Below the pieces are notes generated by a model. The model saw only the letters and a list, made by a program, of their open reading frames with translations. It had not been told where the DNA came from and made no database searches. From the NCBI GenBank assembly GCA_903873655.1, contig CAIQPH010000083.1:1-56792 (forward strand): a stretch of DNA of 56,792 nucleotides, given 5' to 3'. Shown here one piece after another: positions 48,465 to 56,792 of the stretch. Position 1 is the stretch's first letter. Each line of letters begins with the position of its first letter. This DNA comes from an uncultured Holophagaceae bacterium (GTDB lineage: Bacteria > Acidobacteriota > Holophagae > Holophagales > Holophagaceae). A program made the translations under genes and the position numbers.

Positions 48465-51400
48465 TCAGATTTCCTCGGCCACGCGGTCGATGTCCGCATC
48501 GGTGAGCGGTTCTTCCGGGGTGCCGGAAAGCCGCTCGACCACTACGAACAGCACGGGAATGACGAAGATGGCGATGATGGTGGCGGCCAGCATGCCGACG
48601 ATGACCACCGTGCCAAGGATCCGGCGGGCCACCGCGCCTGAGCCCGAGGCAGTCCATAGGGGCACACAGCCGAGGATGAAGGCGAAACTGGTCATGAGGA
48701 TGGGGCGAAGACGGAGCTTGGCGCCTTCCAGGGCCGCCTCGACCAGCCCCCGTCCCTTCTCCATCTCGTCCTTGGCGAACTCCACGATGAGGATGGCGTT
48801 CTTCGCGGAGAGGCCGATGAGCATCACCAGGCCGATCTGGGCGAAGACGCCAAAATCGTACTTCCGGATCCAGAGGCCGAAGAACGCACCGAAGATGGCG
48901 ATGGGCACTGAGAGCAGCACCGAGAAGGGCAGGGACCAGCTTTCGTACAGGGCCGCGAGGATGAGGAACACGAACACGAGGGAGAGCGCGAAGACCAGCC
49001 CGGTAGTGCCTTCCGCCTTCTTCTCCTGATAGCTGAGGTCGGCCCAGTCGTAGCCCATGTCCGAGGGCAGCACTTCCTTGGCCACCTGTTCGAGGGCCGC
49101 CATGGCCTGGCCCGAGCTGTAGCCCGGAGCGGCGGAGCCCAGCACCTGGGCTGCCCGCATGAGGTTGAAGCGATTGGTGTACTCCGGTCCCTGGATGGTG
49201 CGGGGCTTGACCAGGGCCGAGAGGGGCAGCATGGTGCCTTCGTTGTTGCGCACGTGGAAGCGGCCAATGTCATCGATCCCCTTGCGTTCTTCGCCCTCCG
49301 CCTGGAGGTAGACCCGCCACTGCCTGCCGAACCGGTTGAACTGGTTCAGGTACAGGCCACCCAGGTAGGCCTGCAGTGTCTGGTAGACATCGCCCACTGC
49401 CACGCCCTGCTTCAGGGCCTTGTCCCGGTCGACTTCCGCCATGATCTGGGGCGTGCTTGTGTTGAAGAGCGAGGTGACGCCGGTCAGTTCCGGGCGCTTG
49501 CGGGCCGCGGCCAGGAAAGCCTTGAGGTTCCGATCCAGGTATTCGGGGGCCCCGCCGCTACGGTCCTGCAGCCACAGGGAGAAGCCGCTGGAGACACCGA
49601 GGCCGGGGATGGCGCTGGGCAGGAAGCCGAAGACATTGGCTTCCGGAATTTCCCGTGCGAAGCGTCCATTGAGGCGCTTGAGGATTTCAGCGGCCTCCAT
49701 GTGTGAGTCCTTCCGATCGTCCCAGGGCGTGAGGGCCACGTAGGAGAACCCGAAGTAGGGGGCTGAGACGCGGTTGAGGAGGCTGAACCCTTCGATGTTG
49801 GTGATGTAGCGCACACCTTCGGTTTCAGTGAGGATCGCTTCGACCTTCTTGCCCACTTCGTCCGTGCGCTGGAGGCTCGCGGCACTTGGGAGCTGGATGT
49901 TGAGGAAGAAGTAGCCGTAGTCCTCGTTGGGCACGAAGCTGCTGGGCAGCTGCTTGCCGAGTACGCCGTCCAGCAGGGCGAAAGCCGCCAGGATCACCAG
50001 GGGAATGGCGGCCTTGCGGATGAGCCGGTGGGACAACGCGACATAGCCGTGTGTGGCCTTGTGTAAGACAGTGTTGAAGCCATGGAAGAAACGGTGCATG
50101 CGTCCATACATCTGCTCCCTCGGCTTGAGGATGAGAGCCGCAAGGGCCGGGGAGAGGGTGAGGGCGTTGAAGGCGGAAATGAGCACGGAGATGGCGATGG
50201 TGATGGCGAACTGCTTGTTGAGGCGGCCCTGGATGCCCCCCAGGAAGGCCACCGGCAGGAATACAGAAGACAGCACCAGCGCGATGCCCACCACGGGACC
50301 GGACACTTCCTTCATGGCCTGGAGCGTGGCGTCCCTGGGGGACATGCCCTGTTCGATGTGGTGTTCCACCGCCTCCACCACGACGATGGCGTCATCCACC
50401 ACCAGGCCGATGGCCAGCACGAGGCCGAACAGCGACAGGGTGTTGATGGAGAAGCCCAGCATGGGGAATACGGCGAAGGTGCCGATGAGGGAAACCGGCA
50501 CCGCGATCATGGGGATGAGCGTGGCCCGCCAGTTCTGGAGGAAGATGTAGACCACCAGCAACACGAGGATCATGGCTTCGCCGAGGGTCCACAGGATCTC
50601 CTTGATGCCCTCGGTGACCGGCAGCGACGTGTCCACCGCCACCGTGTGCTGGAGGTCGGCCGGGAAGCTCTGCTTGAGGCGCTCCAGCTCTTTCTTGACC
50701 GCATCGGCCACGGCAAGGGAGTTGGAGCCCGGGGACTGGAAGATGGCGATCACGCAGGCGGGCTGGCGGTTGAAGCGGCTGATCTGCTTGTAGGCCAGGG
50801 CGCCCATCTCCACGCGGGCCACGTCCCCGAGGCGGACGATGGAGCCATCCGGGTTGGCGCGCAACACGATTCGTGAGAAATCCTCGGGACTCTGGAGCCG
50901 GCCCTGGGAGCGGACGGTCCAGGTCATCTCCTGGCCCTGGGGTACGGGCTCCGCCCCGATCTGGCCGGAGGGGTTCACGGTGTTCTGCTGCTGCACGGCC
51001 CGGTTGATGTCCGGCACGGTGATGCCCAGCTTGGCCAGCAGATCGGGCTTTACCCAGATCCTCATGGCATAGTCCCCGGCCCCGAAGATGATCACCTGGC
51101 CGACACCGGGAATGCGGTAGAGGGGGTCGACGATGTTGATGGTGGAGTAATTGGCCAGGAAGAGAGAATCGTAGGTGGCCTTGGGCGAGTAGACAGCGAC
51201 CAGCATGAGGGCCATGCCCGTGGACTTCCGGATGACCATCCCGTTCTGGTTCACTTCCACCGGCAGGAAAGGTTGGGCCTGGGCGGCGCGGTTCTGGGCG
51301 TTGACCTGGTCGATGCTCACGTCGGTCTGGATGTCGAAGGTGACCGTCTCGCTCATGGTCCCGTCGTTGGCATTGGTCGACTGCATGTAGAGCATATTGT

Positions 51401-51617
51401 CCACGCCGTTGAGTTGCTGCTCCAGGGGCGCGGCCACAGACTGCTCAATGGTGACGGCATCGGCGCCGGTATAGCTGGTGGAGATCTGGATCTGCGGCGG
51501 GACGATTTCGGGAAACTGGGCCACCGGCAGGCTGCGCATGCAGACCAGGCCAGCGATAAGCGTGATGATCGCGATGACCATGGCCACGATGGGCCGGTTG
51601 ATGAAGAACTTGACCAC
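48465..51617 (-). CDS. RND multidrug efflux pump, AcrB/MexB type (HAE1)
   Basis: A 1050-residue inner-membrane proton/drug antiporter of the hydrophobe/amphiphile efflux family. It begins MVKFFINRPIVAMVIAIITL (typical AcrB N-terminus) and keeps the proton relay: adjacent Asp residues in GLVLAIGLVVDDAIVVVEAV (TM4) and Lys in GLSAKNAILIVEFAKDEMEK (TM10). Other marks are the QQLNGVDNMLYMQSTNANDG porter region and GEAMILVLLVVYIFLQNWRA. Length and domain order match E. coli AcrB (1049). It follows the membrane-fusion gene by 3 bp. The drug range cannot be predicted; metal-pump (CusA) motifs are absent. Confidence 0.95.
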   Translation of the reverse strand: MVKFFINRPIVAMVIAIITLIAGLVCMRSLPVAQFPEIVPPQIQISTSYTGADAVTIEQSVAAPLEQQLNGVDNMLYMQSTNANDGTMSETVTFDIQTDVSIDQVNAQNRAAQAQPFLPVEVNQNGMVIRKSTGMALMLVAVYSPKATYDSLFLANYSTINIVDPLYRIPGVGQVIIFGAGDYAMRIWVKPDLLAKLGITVPDINRAVQQQNTVNPSGQIGAEPVPQGQEMTWTVRSQGRLQSPEDFSRIVLRANPDGSIVRLGDVARVEMGALAYKQISRFNRQPACVIAIFQSPGSNSLAVADAVKKELERLKQSFPADLQHTVAVDTSLPVTEGIKEILWTLGEAMILVLLVVYIFLQNWRATLIPMIAVPVSLIGTFAVFPMLGFSINTLSLFGLVLAIGLVVDDAIVVVEAVEHHIEQGMSPRDATLQAMKEVSGPVVGIALVLSSVFLPVAFLGGIQGRLNKQFAITIAISVLISAFNALTLSPALAALILKPREQMYGRMHRFFHGFNTVLHKATHGYVALSHRLIRKAAIPLVILAAFALLDGVLGKQLPSSFVPNEDYGYFFLNIQLPSAASLQRTDEVGKKVEAILTETEGVRYITNIEGFSLLNRVSAPYFGFSYVALTPWDDRKDSHMEAAEILKRLNGRFAREIPEANVFGFLPSAIPGLGVSSGFSLWLQDRSGGAPEYLDRNLKAFLAAARKRPELTGVTSLFNTSTPQIMAEVDRDKALKQGVAVGDVYQTLQAYLGGLYLNQFNRFGRQWRVYLQAEGEERKGIDDIGRFHVRNNEGTMLPLSALVKPRTIQGPEYTNRFNLMRAAQVLGSAAPGYSSGQAMAALEQVAKEVLPSDMGYDWADLSYQEKKAEGTTGLVFALSLVFVFLILAALYESWSLPFSVLLSVPIAIFGAFFGLWIRKYDFGVFAQIGLVMLIGLSAKNAILIVEFAKDEMEKGRGLVEAALEGAKLRLRPILMTSFAFILGCVPLWTASGSGAVARRILGTVVIVGMLAATIIAIFVIPVLFVVVERLSGTPEEPLTDADIDRVAEEI

Positions 51618-51620
51618 GGT

Positions 51621-52748
51621 CTACTTGCCCGCCACTGGGGGTGAATTGGATGTCGAGCCGGCCGGTGTCGTCTTCACGAGTTGGCCGGCGCTCACCTTCT
51701 GAGTGCCTTCCACCACGATCCTATCGCCAACCTGGAGCCCTTGCTCCACCACCTGGAGCGTCCCCAAGCGCGGCCCGGTCTTCACGGGCCGGATGTCCAC
51801 TTTGCTGTCGGGTCCCACCACGGCGACCTGGGGGTTCCCCTGGATTTCCCAGATGGCCCGCTGGGGGACCACGATGGCGCCCTTCCGCAGGCCGATGTTG
51901 GCCACCACCTTGGCGAACTGGCCGGGCCTGAGCAGGTGCTGGGGATTGGCGAAGAGTCCAGCCAGCATGATCGTACCGGTCTTCACGTCCACGTTGCGGT
52001 CCGCCAGGAAGGGGTCGCCCCGCAGGGGGTAGGTGGCGCCATCGGAAAGCACCAAGGTCAGCGATCCCTTGTCACCCCCGTTGGCGGCCCAGTTCCGGGC
52101 CCAGCTCATGTACTCCTGTTCATTGGCATTGAAGAACACCTTGATGGGGTCCACGGTGGACACCGTGGTCATGACCCGCTGGCCGTTCACCAGGTCTCCC
52201 ACCTGGACCTTGGCGATTCCGGCGATGCCGCTGATGGGGGAAACGACCCTCGTCCACTGCAGGTTGAGCAGGGCCCGGTCATAGGCTGCCTTGGAGGCCT
52301 CGGTGCTGGCCTGGGCCTGCCGGAACGAAGCCTGGGCATTGTCCAGTTCCTGCTGCGAGATGGCCTTTTCCGCCACAAGCGGTGTGTAGCGCTCCACATC
52401 GAGCCGGGCTTTGTCCAGAGCTGCCTGGTCCCGCGACCAGGTGGCCCTGGCCTGATCGGCGGTGGCCTTGAATTGCCGGGGGTCGATCTCGAAAAGGACG
52501 TCTCCCTGGCGGAGGCTGGAGCCCTCTTTGTATACCTGGCGGAGGAGATAGCCTTCCACCTGCGGGCGGATCTCGGCATTCACATAGCCATCCAGGGTTC
52601 CCACCCACTCTTGGGTGAGGGGCACATCCATCTGTGCCGCCGGCAGCACACCCACTTGGAGGGGCGGCGCGGGGGGACGCCCGTTCCTCCCGCAAGCTGC
52701 GACGAGGCTCGTCAGGATGATGGAGGCCAAAATACGATGCGACAACAT
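51621..52748 (-). CDS. RND efflux periplasmic adaptor (membrane fusion protein, AcrA/MexA type)
   Basis: A 375-residue periplasmic adaptor anchored as a lipoprotein (ILASIILTSLVAACGRNG, lipobox LVAAC). It shows the split lipoyl domain (VNAEIRPQVEGYLLRQVYKE and later RVVSPISGIAGIAKVQVGDL), an alpha-hairpin between them and beta-barrel/membrane-proximal parts (LRPGQFAKVVANIGLRKGAI, VPQRAIWEIQGNPQVAVVG). I chose ATG 52748 because it places the lipobox properly and AAGGG lies close upstream; ATG 52787 lacks an SD. It is the first gene of the three-gene pump operon. No regulator gene (TetR, MarR) lies next to it, and the 124 bp upstream contains no promoter I can defend. Confidence 0.92.
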   Translation of the reverse strand: MLSHRILASIILTSLVAACGRNGRPPAPPLQVGVLPAAQMDVPLTQEWVGTLDGYVNAEIRPQVEGYLLRQVYKEGSSLRQGDVLFEIDPRQFKATADQARATWSRDQAALDKARLDVERYTPLVAEKAISQQELDNAQASFRQAQASTEASKAAYDRALLNLQWTRVVSPISGIAGIAKVQVGDLVNGQRVMTTVSTVDPIKVFFNANEQEYMSWARNWAANGGDKGSLTLVLSDGATYPLRGDPFLADRNVDVKTGTIMLAGLFANPQHLLRPGQFAKVVANIGLRKGAIVVPQRAIWEIQGNPQVAVVGPDSKVDIRPVKTGPRLGTLQVVEQGLQVGDRIVVEGTQKVSAGQLVKTTPAGSTSNSPPVAGK

Positions 52749-52872
52749 GGACCCTTCACGGATGGGTTGGTGAAGACAGTTCCACATGGTAAGCGACCCC
52801 TCGAGGGAATCGCACGACCGAGTTGCTTCGACTTTCCGAAGAAGGTTGACGTGGACAAGAACATCGTGGGGT

Positions 52873-53406
52873 TTAGACCTCAGGGTCGTGATCGGGCTTC
52901 CGCTCCCCGGCTGACAAGAACCCTACTGTCGCTGCCAAACCCACCGCCAGCAGGATGCGGAGGAAGCAGAAATTGCGGCTCAGGCCGTGGGCCTTGTTGT
53001 AGGCCACCCGATCCCCATGGTCGGGAGGCAGGGACTCCACGGGAGCGTTGATGCGAGCCCGGATCTCGTGGATCTTGGGCGTGGCGATGAATGTGCTGGC
53101 CAGGCACATGAGCAGGGCCACCAGGAGACCTGCACTCCACAGGCGGATGGGGCCGATGAGCTCTTCCTCCACCTCGGCGACCCAGCGACCGACCCAGCTG
53201 AGCCCGGCGATACCGAAGGCGACCCAGGCTGCCCAGTCCAGGCGCTCGATGATCAGGCCGGCGATCCGCCCTGCCACGTCACGGCTGGGCAGTTCCCGGA
53301 AGAGGAGGGGCGCGGCGAAGACGCCAAAACCTAGCGCAGCTCCGGCCCACAGGAGCAGGAGCAGCTGGCTCAGTTGGTCAAGGCGGCGGAGTGCGTTGGG
53401 GCTCAT
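52873..53406 (-). CDS. DUF4149 (TMEM205-like) integral membrane protein
   Basis: A 177-residue membrane protein with four predicted helices: SQLLLLLWAGAALGFGVFAA, a second at about 60-75, LLVALLMCLASTFIATPKI, and RILLAVGLAATVGFLS near the end. Family marks are FAAPLLFRELPSRDVAGRIA, TPKIHEIRARIN and YNKAHGLSR (equivalent to FxxLHxLS in relatives). DUF4149 is widespread and without a settled function. It is followed 124 bp later by the efflux operon and preceded 45 bp earlier by the pseudopilin gene on the same strand, but there is no sign that these work together. Confidence 0.78.
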   Translation of the reverse strand: MSPNALRRLDQLSQLLLLLWAGAALGFGVFAAPLLFRELPSRDVAGRIAGLIIERLDWAAWVAFGIAGLSWVGRWVAEVEEELIGPIRLWSAGLLVALLMCLASTFIATPKIHEIRARINAPVESLPPDHGDRVAYNKAHGLSRNFCFLRILLAVGLAATVGFLSAGERKPDHDPEV

Positions 53407-53451
53407 TTGGGCTATGGGTTGTAGGCCGAGGGCTGTGGCGAAAGTCAGCCC

Positions 53452-53877
53452 TCACCATTCGTTATATGGGATGCCGTTCTCTCCCCTATCTGTTGAGCCA
53501 CTCCGCACCCGGTAGACGCCCAGCTCGGTATCCGGGTTGTCCGGGTCGGGTGGTTCCAGTTCGGTCTGCCAGGTATCGCGGGACTGGGTCATGGGATCCC
53601 AGGGGAGGTCCCGCAGATAGCCCAGTTCACGCAAGGGGGCGAGGCTGGAGGGGTACTTGCCGCGGTCAGCGCGGAACTGTTCCAGCGAGTGATTGAGCTG
53701 GAATAAATTCTCCTTGAGCACCGCTTCCCGGGCCACCTTGGTCTTGTGGCGATACCCCGCCAGTCCCACCGTCGCGAGCAGGGCCAGGATGGTCATGACC
53801 ACGACCAACTCGATCAGGGTGAAGCCTACGCCCCGCCTGGCGGCGCGGCGGGAGAAATGGGCAAGGACACCAGACAT
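53452..53877 (-). CDS. Type II secretion pseudopilin, GspG-like
   Basis: A 141-residue pseudopilin. The prepilin signal is RRGVGFTLIELVVVMTILAL: cleavage after Gly, then Phe+1 and Glu+5, followed by the hydrophobic helix. The C-terminal part, LNHSLEQFRADRGKYPSSLA, then DLPWDPMTQSRDTW, is the GspG core with the W-D-P segment. It is at the usual GspG size, slightly short in the C-terminal calcium loop. No other type II secretion or pilus genes are in the window, so it is an orphan locally; it may serve a secretion system encoded elsewhere. Confidence 0.85.
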   Translation of the reverse strand: MSGVLAHFSRRAARRGVGFTLIELVVVMTILALLATVGLAGYRHKTKVAREAVLKENLFQLNHSLEQFRADRGKYPSSLAPLRELGYLRDLPWDPMTQSRDTWQTELEPPDPDNPDTELGVYRVRSGSTDRGENGIPYNEW

Positions 53878-53980
53878 GCCTCTACCTTAACGCAGGCCGG
53901 GGTTCTGTGCCCGACCCCTCCTCTCCTCAAGCAGCCGCAGGGGGAGGACTGCGTGGTCAACCCACTCCCATTCAGGTCCT

Positions 53981-53989
53981 TGGTATGAT
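53981..53989 (+). promoter_or_regulatory. Extended -10 promoter candidate upstream of the AtoD/ScoA-type gene
   Basis: TGGTATGAT is a TGn-extended -10 element (TATGAT at 53984-53989) lying 33 bp before the ATG at 54023. No good -35 hexamer stands at the right distance, which is tolerated for extended -10 promoters. It is the only plausible start signal in the 145-bp divergent region between the pseudopilin and the CoA-transferase genes. Confidence 0.35.
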
Positions 53990-54022
53990 CGCCTCACCCG
54001 ATCCACCTTGACGAGGCAGCCC

Positions 54023-54721
54023 ATGGAAAGCAGAACGATAGAAGAGGCCTTGGCCGGGATCAGGGATGGCGCGACCCTGATGGTGGGCGGGTTCGGTCTG
54101 GTGGGGATCCCGGAGAACCTGATCCTCGGGCTGCGGGACCTGGGCACCAAAGACCTGACGGTGATCTCCAACAACTGCGGGGTGGATGACTGGGGGCTGG
54201 GCCTGCTGCTGAAGAATCACCAGATCAAGAAGATGGTTTCGTCCTACGTGGGGGAGAACAAGGAATTCGAGCGCCAGTACCTCTCGGGAGAACTGGAGGT
54301 GGAACTGGTGCCGCAAGGCACGCTGGCGGAGCGCTGCAGAGCTGGAGGGGCAGGCATTCCGGCCTTCTATACGCCCGCCGGGGTGGGCACGCCGATTGCC
54401 GAAGGCCGCGAAACCCGCGTGTTTGACGGCCGCGAGTATCTGCTGGAAACAGGTCTCACCGCTGATTTCTCGCTGGTCAAGGCTTGGCGCAGTGATCGAC
54501 TGGGGAACCTGCAATACCGGATGACCGCACGCAACTTCAATCCGATGATGGCCGCAGCCGGGCGGGTGACCATCGCCGAAGTGGAGGAAGTCATGGAGAC
54601 CGGCGGGATGGATCCCAACCAGGTGCATACCCCCAGCATCTACGTCCAGCGCTTCATCTGCTGCCAGCACCAGGAAAAGCGGGTCGAACGCCGCACCGTT
54701 CGGAAAGGGGAGGGAGCATGA
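54023..54721 (+). CDS. scoA: 3-oxoacid CoA-transferase subunit A (AtoD/ScoA type)
   Basis: The 232-residue A subunit of a short-chain 3-oxoacid CoA-transferase that interconverts acetoacetate and acetoacetyl-CoA with succinyl-CoA or acetyl-CoA. It has [77 protein letters not shown] and [10 protein letters not shown], the standard ScoA series. ATG 54023 has GAGG 6 bp upstream. It overlaps subunit B by 4 bp. This is a second CoA-transferase, of a different subgroup from the PcaI/J-like pair at 29831-31476. Confidence 0.92.
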   Translation: MESRTIEEALAGIRDGATLMVGGFGLVGIPENLILGLRDLGTKDLTVISNNCGVDDWGLGLLLKNHQIKKMVSSYVGENKEFERQYLSGELEVELVPQGTLAERCRAGGAGIPAFYTPAGVGTPIAEGRETRVFDGREYLLETGLTADFSLVKAWRSDRLGNLQYRMTARNFNPMMAAAGRVTIAEVEEVMETGGMDPNQVHTPSIYVQRFICCQHQEKRVERRTVRKGEGA

Positions 54722-55362
54722 GCTGGACGCGTGAACAGATCGCCCAGCGGGCCGCCCTGGAAGTGGAGGATGGGTTCTACGTCAACCTTGGGATCGGCAT
54801 GCCGACCCTGGTGGCCAACTACATCCCGGCCGGCAAGCGGGTCGTGTTTCAATCCGAGAACGGCTTGCTGGGGATTGGCCCCTACCCGACTGAAGCTGAA
54901 TTGGACCCCGATCTGATCAATGCCGGCAAGGAGACGGTCACCATGATGCCGGGCGCGGCCCTGTTCAGCAGCGCCGAGTCGTTTGCCATGATCCGGGGCG
55001 GCCACATCAATCTGGCCATCCTGGGTGCCATGGAGGTCTCGGCCAACGGCGACCTGGCCAACTGGGTCATCCCCGGCAAGATGGTCAAGGGGATGGGCGG
55101 GGCCATGGACCTGGTGAACGGTGCCCGCCGCATCGTCGTGATCATGGATCACGTGAATAAACAGGGTGAGCCGAAGATCCTCAAGCGCTGTTCGCTGCCC
55201 TTGACTGGCCGGGGGGTGGTGAACCGGATCATCTCCGACAAGGCGGTCCTGGACGTAACAGACAAGGGGCTTGTGCTGAGGGAGCTGGCGCCTGGGGAAA
55301 CCGTCGAAGGCATCCGCGCCTGCACCGAACCACCGCTGCTGGTTTCGCCGAGGCTGAGTTAG
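54718..55362 (+). CDS. scoB: 3-oxoacid CoA-transferase subunit B (AtoA/ScoB type)
   Basis: The 214-residue B subunit. The catalytic glutamate is in [16 protein letters not shown]; other marks are [56 protein letters not shown] and [17 protein letters not shown], all standard for ScoB. It completes the pair with the upstream gene (ATGA overlap). Its stop overlaps the infB stop by 4 bp tail to tail, so no room is left for a separate terminator between the convergent genes. Confidence 0.93.
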   Translation: MSWTREQIAQRAALEVEDGFYVNLGIGMPTLVANYIPAGKRVVFQSENGLLGIGPYPTEAELDPDLINAGKETVTMMPGAALFSSAESFAMIRGGHINLAILGAMEVSANGDLANWVIPGKMVKGMGGAMDLVNGARRIVVIMDHVNKQGEPKILKRCSLPLTGRGVVNRIISDKAVLDVTDKGLVLRELAPGETVEGIRACTEPPLLVSPRLS

Positions 55363-56792
55363 CTCAGCGAGGTGGCGATCACCTTCTCTTTGCTGAAGAA
55401 CTCGAGGACATCCCCTTCCTTCAGTTCATCGTAGCCTTCGAGGGCAATGCCGCAATCCAGGCCGTTCTTTACCTCGGTCACATCTTCCTTGAAGCGCTTG
55501 AGGCTCTTCAGGGCACCCTCGAAGAGGACCTCTTCGCCCCGCTTCACGCGCACCTTGTAGGCTTTCTGGACCTTGCCCTCGGTGACGAAGGACCCGGCGA
55601 TGACGGTGCGGCCAATCTTGAAGAGTTGGCGGACTTCGGCCAGGCCGTGGACAGTCTCTTTCTCGGTGGCATCCAACATGCCGACCATGGCCTGTTCGAT
55701 CTCCTCCGTCACCTTGTAGATGACGTCGTGGAACCGCAGATCGACGCCCTCTTCGCGGGCGAGTTCCTCGGTCTTCTTCTCGGCCTTGGTGTGGAAGCCG
55801 ATGATCGTGGCCTTGGAGGCTTCGGCGAGCAGCACGTCGTTCTCGGTGACCGTGCCGGCGGCGCTGTGGATGATGCGCACCCGGACCTTGTCCGTGCTGA
55901 GCCGCTCCAGCTGACCCACCAGGGATTCCACGGAGCCCTGGGTGTCCGCCTTGATGATGAGGGGCAGTTCCTTGATCTGGCCCTCCTTGATGGTGCTGAA
56001 CAGGTTTTCCAGGGTGACGCGCTGCCTGAGGTGGGCCGACTGCTTGGCCTTCTCCTGGCGGAACGTCACGATGGTGCGGGCCTTGCCCTCGTCCTCGACC
56101 ACCTGGAAGTTGTCACCGGCGCTGGGGACGTCCTCGAAGCCAAGGATCTGCACGGCGCTGGAAGGACCCACCTCGGTGACCTTGCGGCCCAGGTCATCGA
56201 ACATGGCCCGGACCCGGCCCATGGTGGCACCGGCCACGAAGATGTCGCCGGCCTTTAACGTGCCGCGCTGCACGAGCACCGTGGCCACGGGACCCCGGCC
56301 GCGGTCGAGCCGGCCCTCGATGATGGATCCGGCTGCCGGGCAGTCGTACACCGCCTTGAGTTCCTTCATGTCCGCCACCAGGAGGATGGTTTCCAGCAAC
56401 TCGTCGAGGCCCTGCTGGGTCTTGGCGCTCACCAGGACGGCGGGCACATCGCCACCGTAGGCTTCGGTCTGGACGCTGTGCTGAAGCAGGCCCTGCTGGA
56501 CCTTGTCCGGATTGGCGCCGGGCTTGTCGATCTTGTTGATCGCCACCAGCAGGGGCACGTCCGCGGCCTTGGCGTGGTTGATGGATTCCACGGTCTGGGG
56601 CATGACGCCGTCGTCGGCGGCCACCACCAGGATGGCGATGTCCGTGACCTTGGCGCCACGGGCGCGCATCTTGGTGAAGGCTTCGTGACCTGGGGTGTCG
56701 AGGAAGACCACCGCGCGCATCTCACCGGTATTGGGATCCTTCACGTCCACGTGGTAGGCGCCCACGTTCTGAGTGATGCCGCCCGCTTCCCC
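55359..56792 (-). CDS. infB: Translation initiation factor IF-2, C-terminal part
   Basis: This is the C-terminal 477 residues of IF-2, the GTPase that brings initiator tRNA to the ribosome; the reading frame continues past the right edge, so the N-terminal extension and the G1 loop are missing. Visible are [15 protein letters not shown] (switch I end), [17 protein letters not shown] (G3), INKIDKP (G4) and [12 protein letters not shown] (G5), then domain II ([20 protein letters not shown]), domain C1 ([19 protein letters not shown]) and the fMet-tRNA-binding C2 ([37 protein letters not shown]). Everything present looks intact. Confidence 0.95.
   Translation of the reverse strand, partial: GEAGGITQNVGAYHVDVKDPNTGEMRAVVFLDTPGHEAFTKMRARGAKVTDIAILVVAADDGVMPQTVESINHAKAADVPLLVAINKIDKPGANPDKVQQGLLQHSVQTEAYGGDVPAVLVSAKTQQGLDELLETILLVADMKELKAVYDCPAAGSIIEGRLDRGRGPVATVLVQRGTLKAGDIFVAGATMGRVRAMFDDLGRKVTEVGPSSAVQILGFEDVPSAGDNFQVVEDEGKARTIVTFRQEKAKQSAHLRQRVTLENLFSTIKEGQIKELPLIIKADTQGSVESLVGQLERLSTDKVRVRIIHSAAGTVTENDVLLAEASKATIIGFHTKAEKKTEELAREEGVDLRFHDVIYKVTEEIEQAMVGMLDATEKETVHGLAEVRQLFKIGRTVIAGSFVTEGKVQKAYKVRVKRGEEVLFEGALKSLKRFKEDVTEVKNGLDCGIALEGYDELKEGDVLEFFSKEKVIATSLS

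Noticed and set aside
52749..52872. Possible gene remnant between the efflux operon and the DUF4149 gene
   Set aside because: A short plus-strand frame reads something like FPKKVDVDKNIVGF but matches nothing I know and has no start or SD; treated as plain intergenic DNA.

Overview
The window is GC-rich, tightly packed bacterial chromosome: 43 protein genes (the outer two cut by the window edges, one broken by an in-frame stop), many 1-20 bp overlaps, frequent GTG/TTG starts and no gene-free stretch above 300 bp (the longest, 39707-39924, is 218 bp). I see no tRNA, rRNA, CRISPR, phage or insertion-sequence genes. The outer-membrane equipment (Lol transporter, RND pump with outer-membrane channel) points to a didermic bacterium. 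The overall flavour of the proteins suggests Acidobacteriota, perhaps the Holophaga/Geothrix group; that placement is inference from general resemblance, not a database result.

Layout. 1-4.3 kb: the end of an OPT-family transporter, then clpS-clpA-aat, a complete N-degron operon (tagging enzyme, adaptor, unfoldase). 4.4-18.3 kb: a glycogen locus with a plus-strand synthesis arm (glgC, glgA, a short glucose-6-phosphate isomerase) and a minus-strand remodelling arm (a 1426-residue GH13-GH133 debranching enzyme, glgB, glgP), with two minus-strand signalling genes (HDOD, GAF) between them. 18.3-24.3 kb, minus strand: a reduced division and wall cluster murB-ftsQ-ftsA-ftsZ behind a GMC oxidoreductase, with a repeat element that has run into the 3' end of murB. 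24.4-24.8 kb: ruvX.

24.8-37.1 kb is the most unusual region. A PcaR-like IclR regulator and a 3-oxoadipyl-CoA thiolase lie on the minus strand. Divergent from them is a nine-gene plus-strand operon: class III aminotransferase, P5C-dehydrogenase-type aldehyde dehydrogenase, PcaI/PcaJ-like CoA-transferase, a second class III aminotransferase, an M14-type zinc hydrolase, a C69 dipeptidase, a YfcC-type transporter and a secreted C39-like protein. No aromatic-ring genes are present. The gene set fits conversion of an amino compound, most simply beta-lysine or a conjugate of it, to 3-oxoadipate and then to succinyl-CoA and acetyl-CoA. The shared promoter region carries a site that looks like a PcaR box placed exactly in the -35/-10 spacer of the regulator's own putative promoter.

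37.1-56.8 kb: a two-subunit periplasmic molybdenum hydroxylase; an M61 peptidase; a carboxylesterase interrupted by TAG just before its catalytic histidine; a LolD/LolC-E lipoprotein exporter; a PilZ plus receiver-like protein; hflX; an RND efflux operon; a DUF4149 membrane protein; a pseudopilin; an AtoDA/ScoAB-type CoA-transferase; and the C-terminal part of infB running off the right edge.
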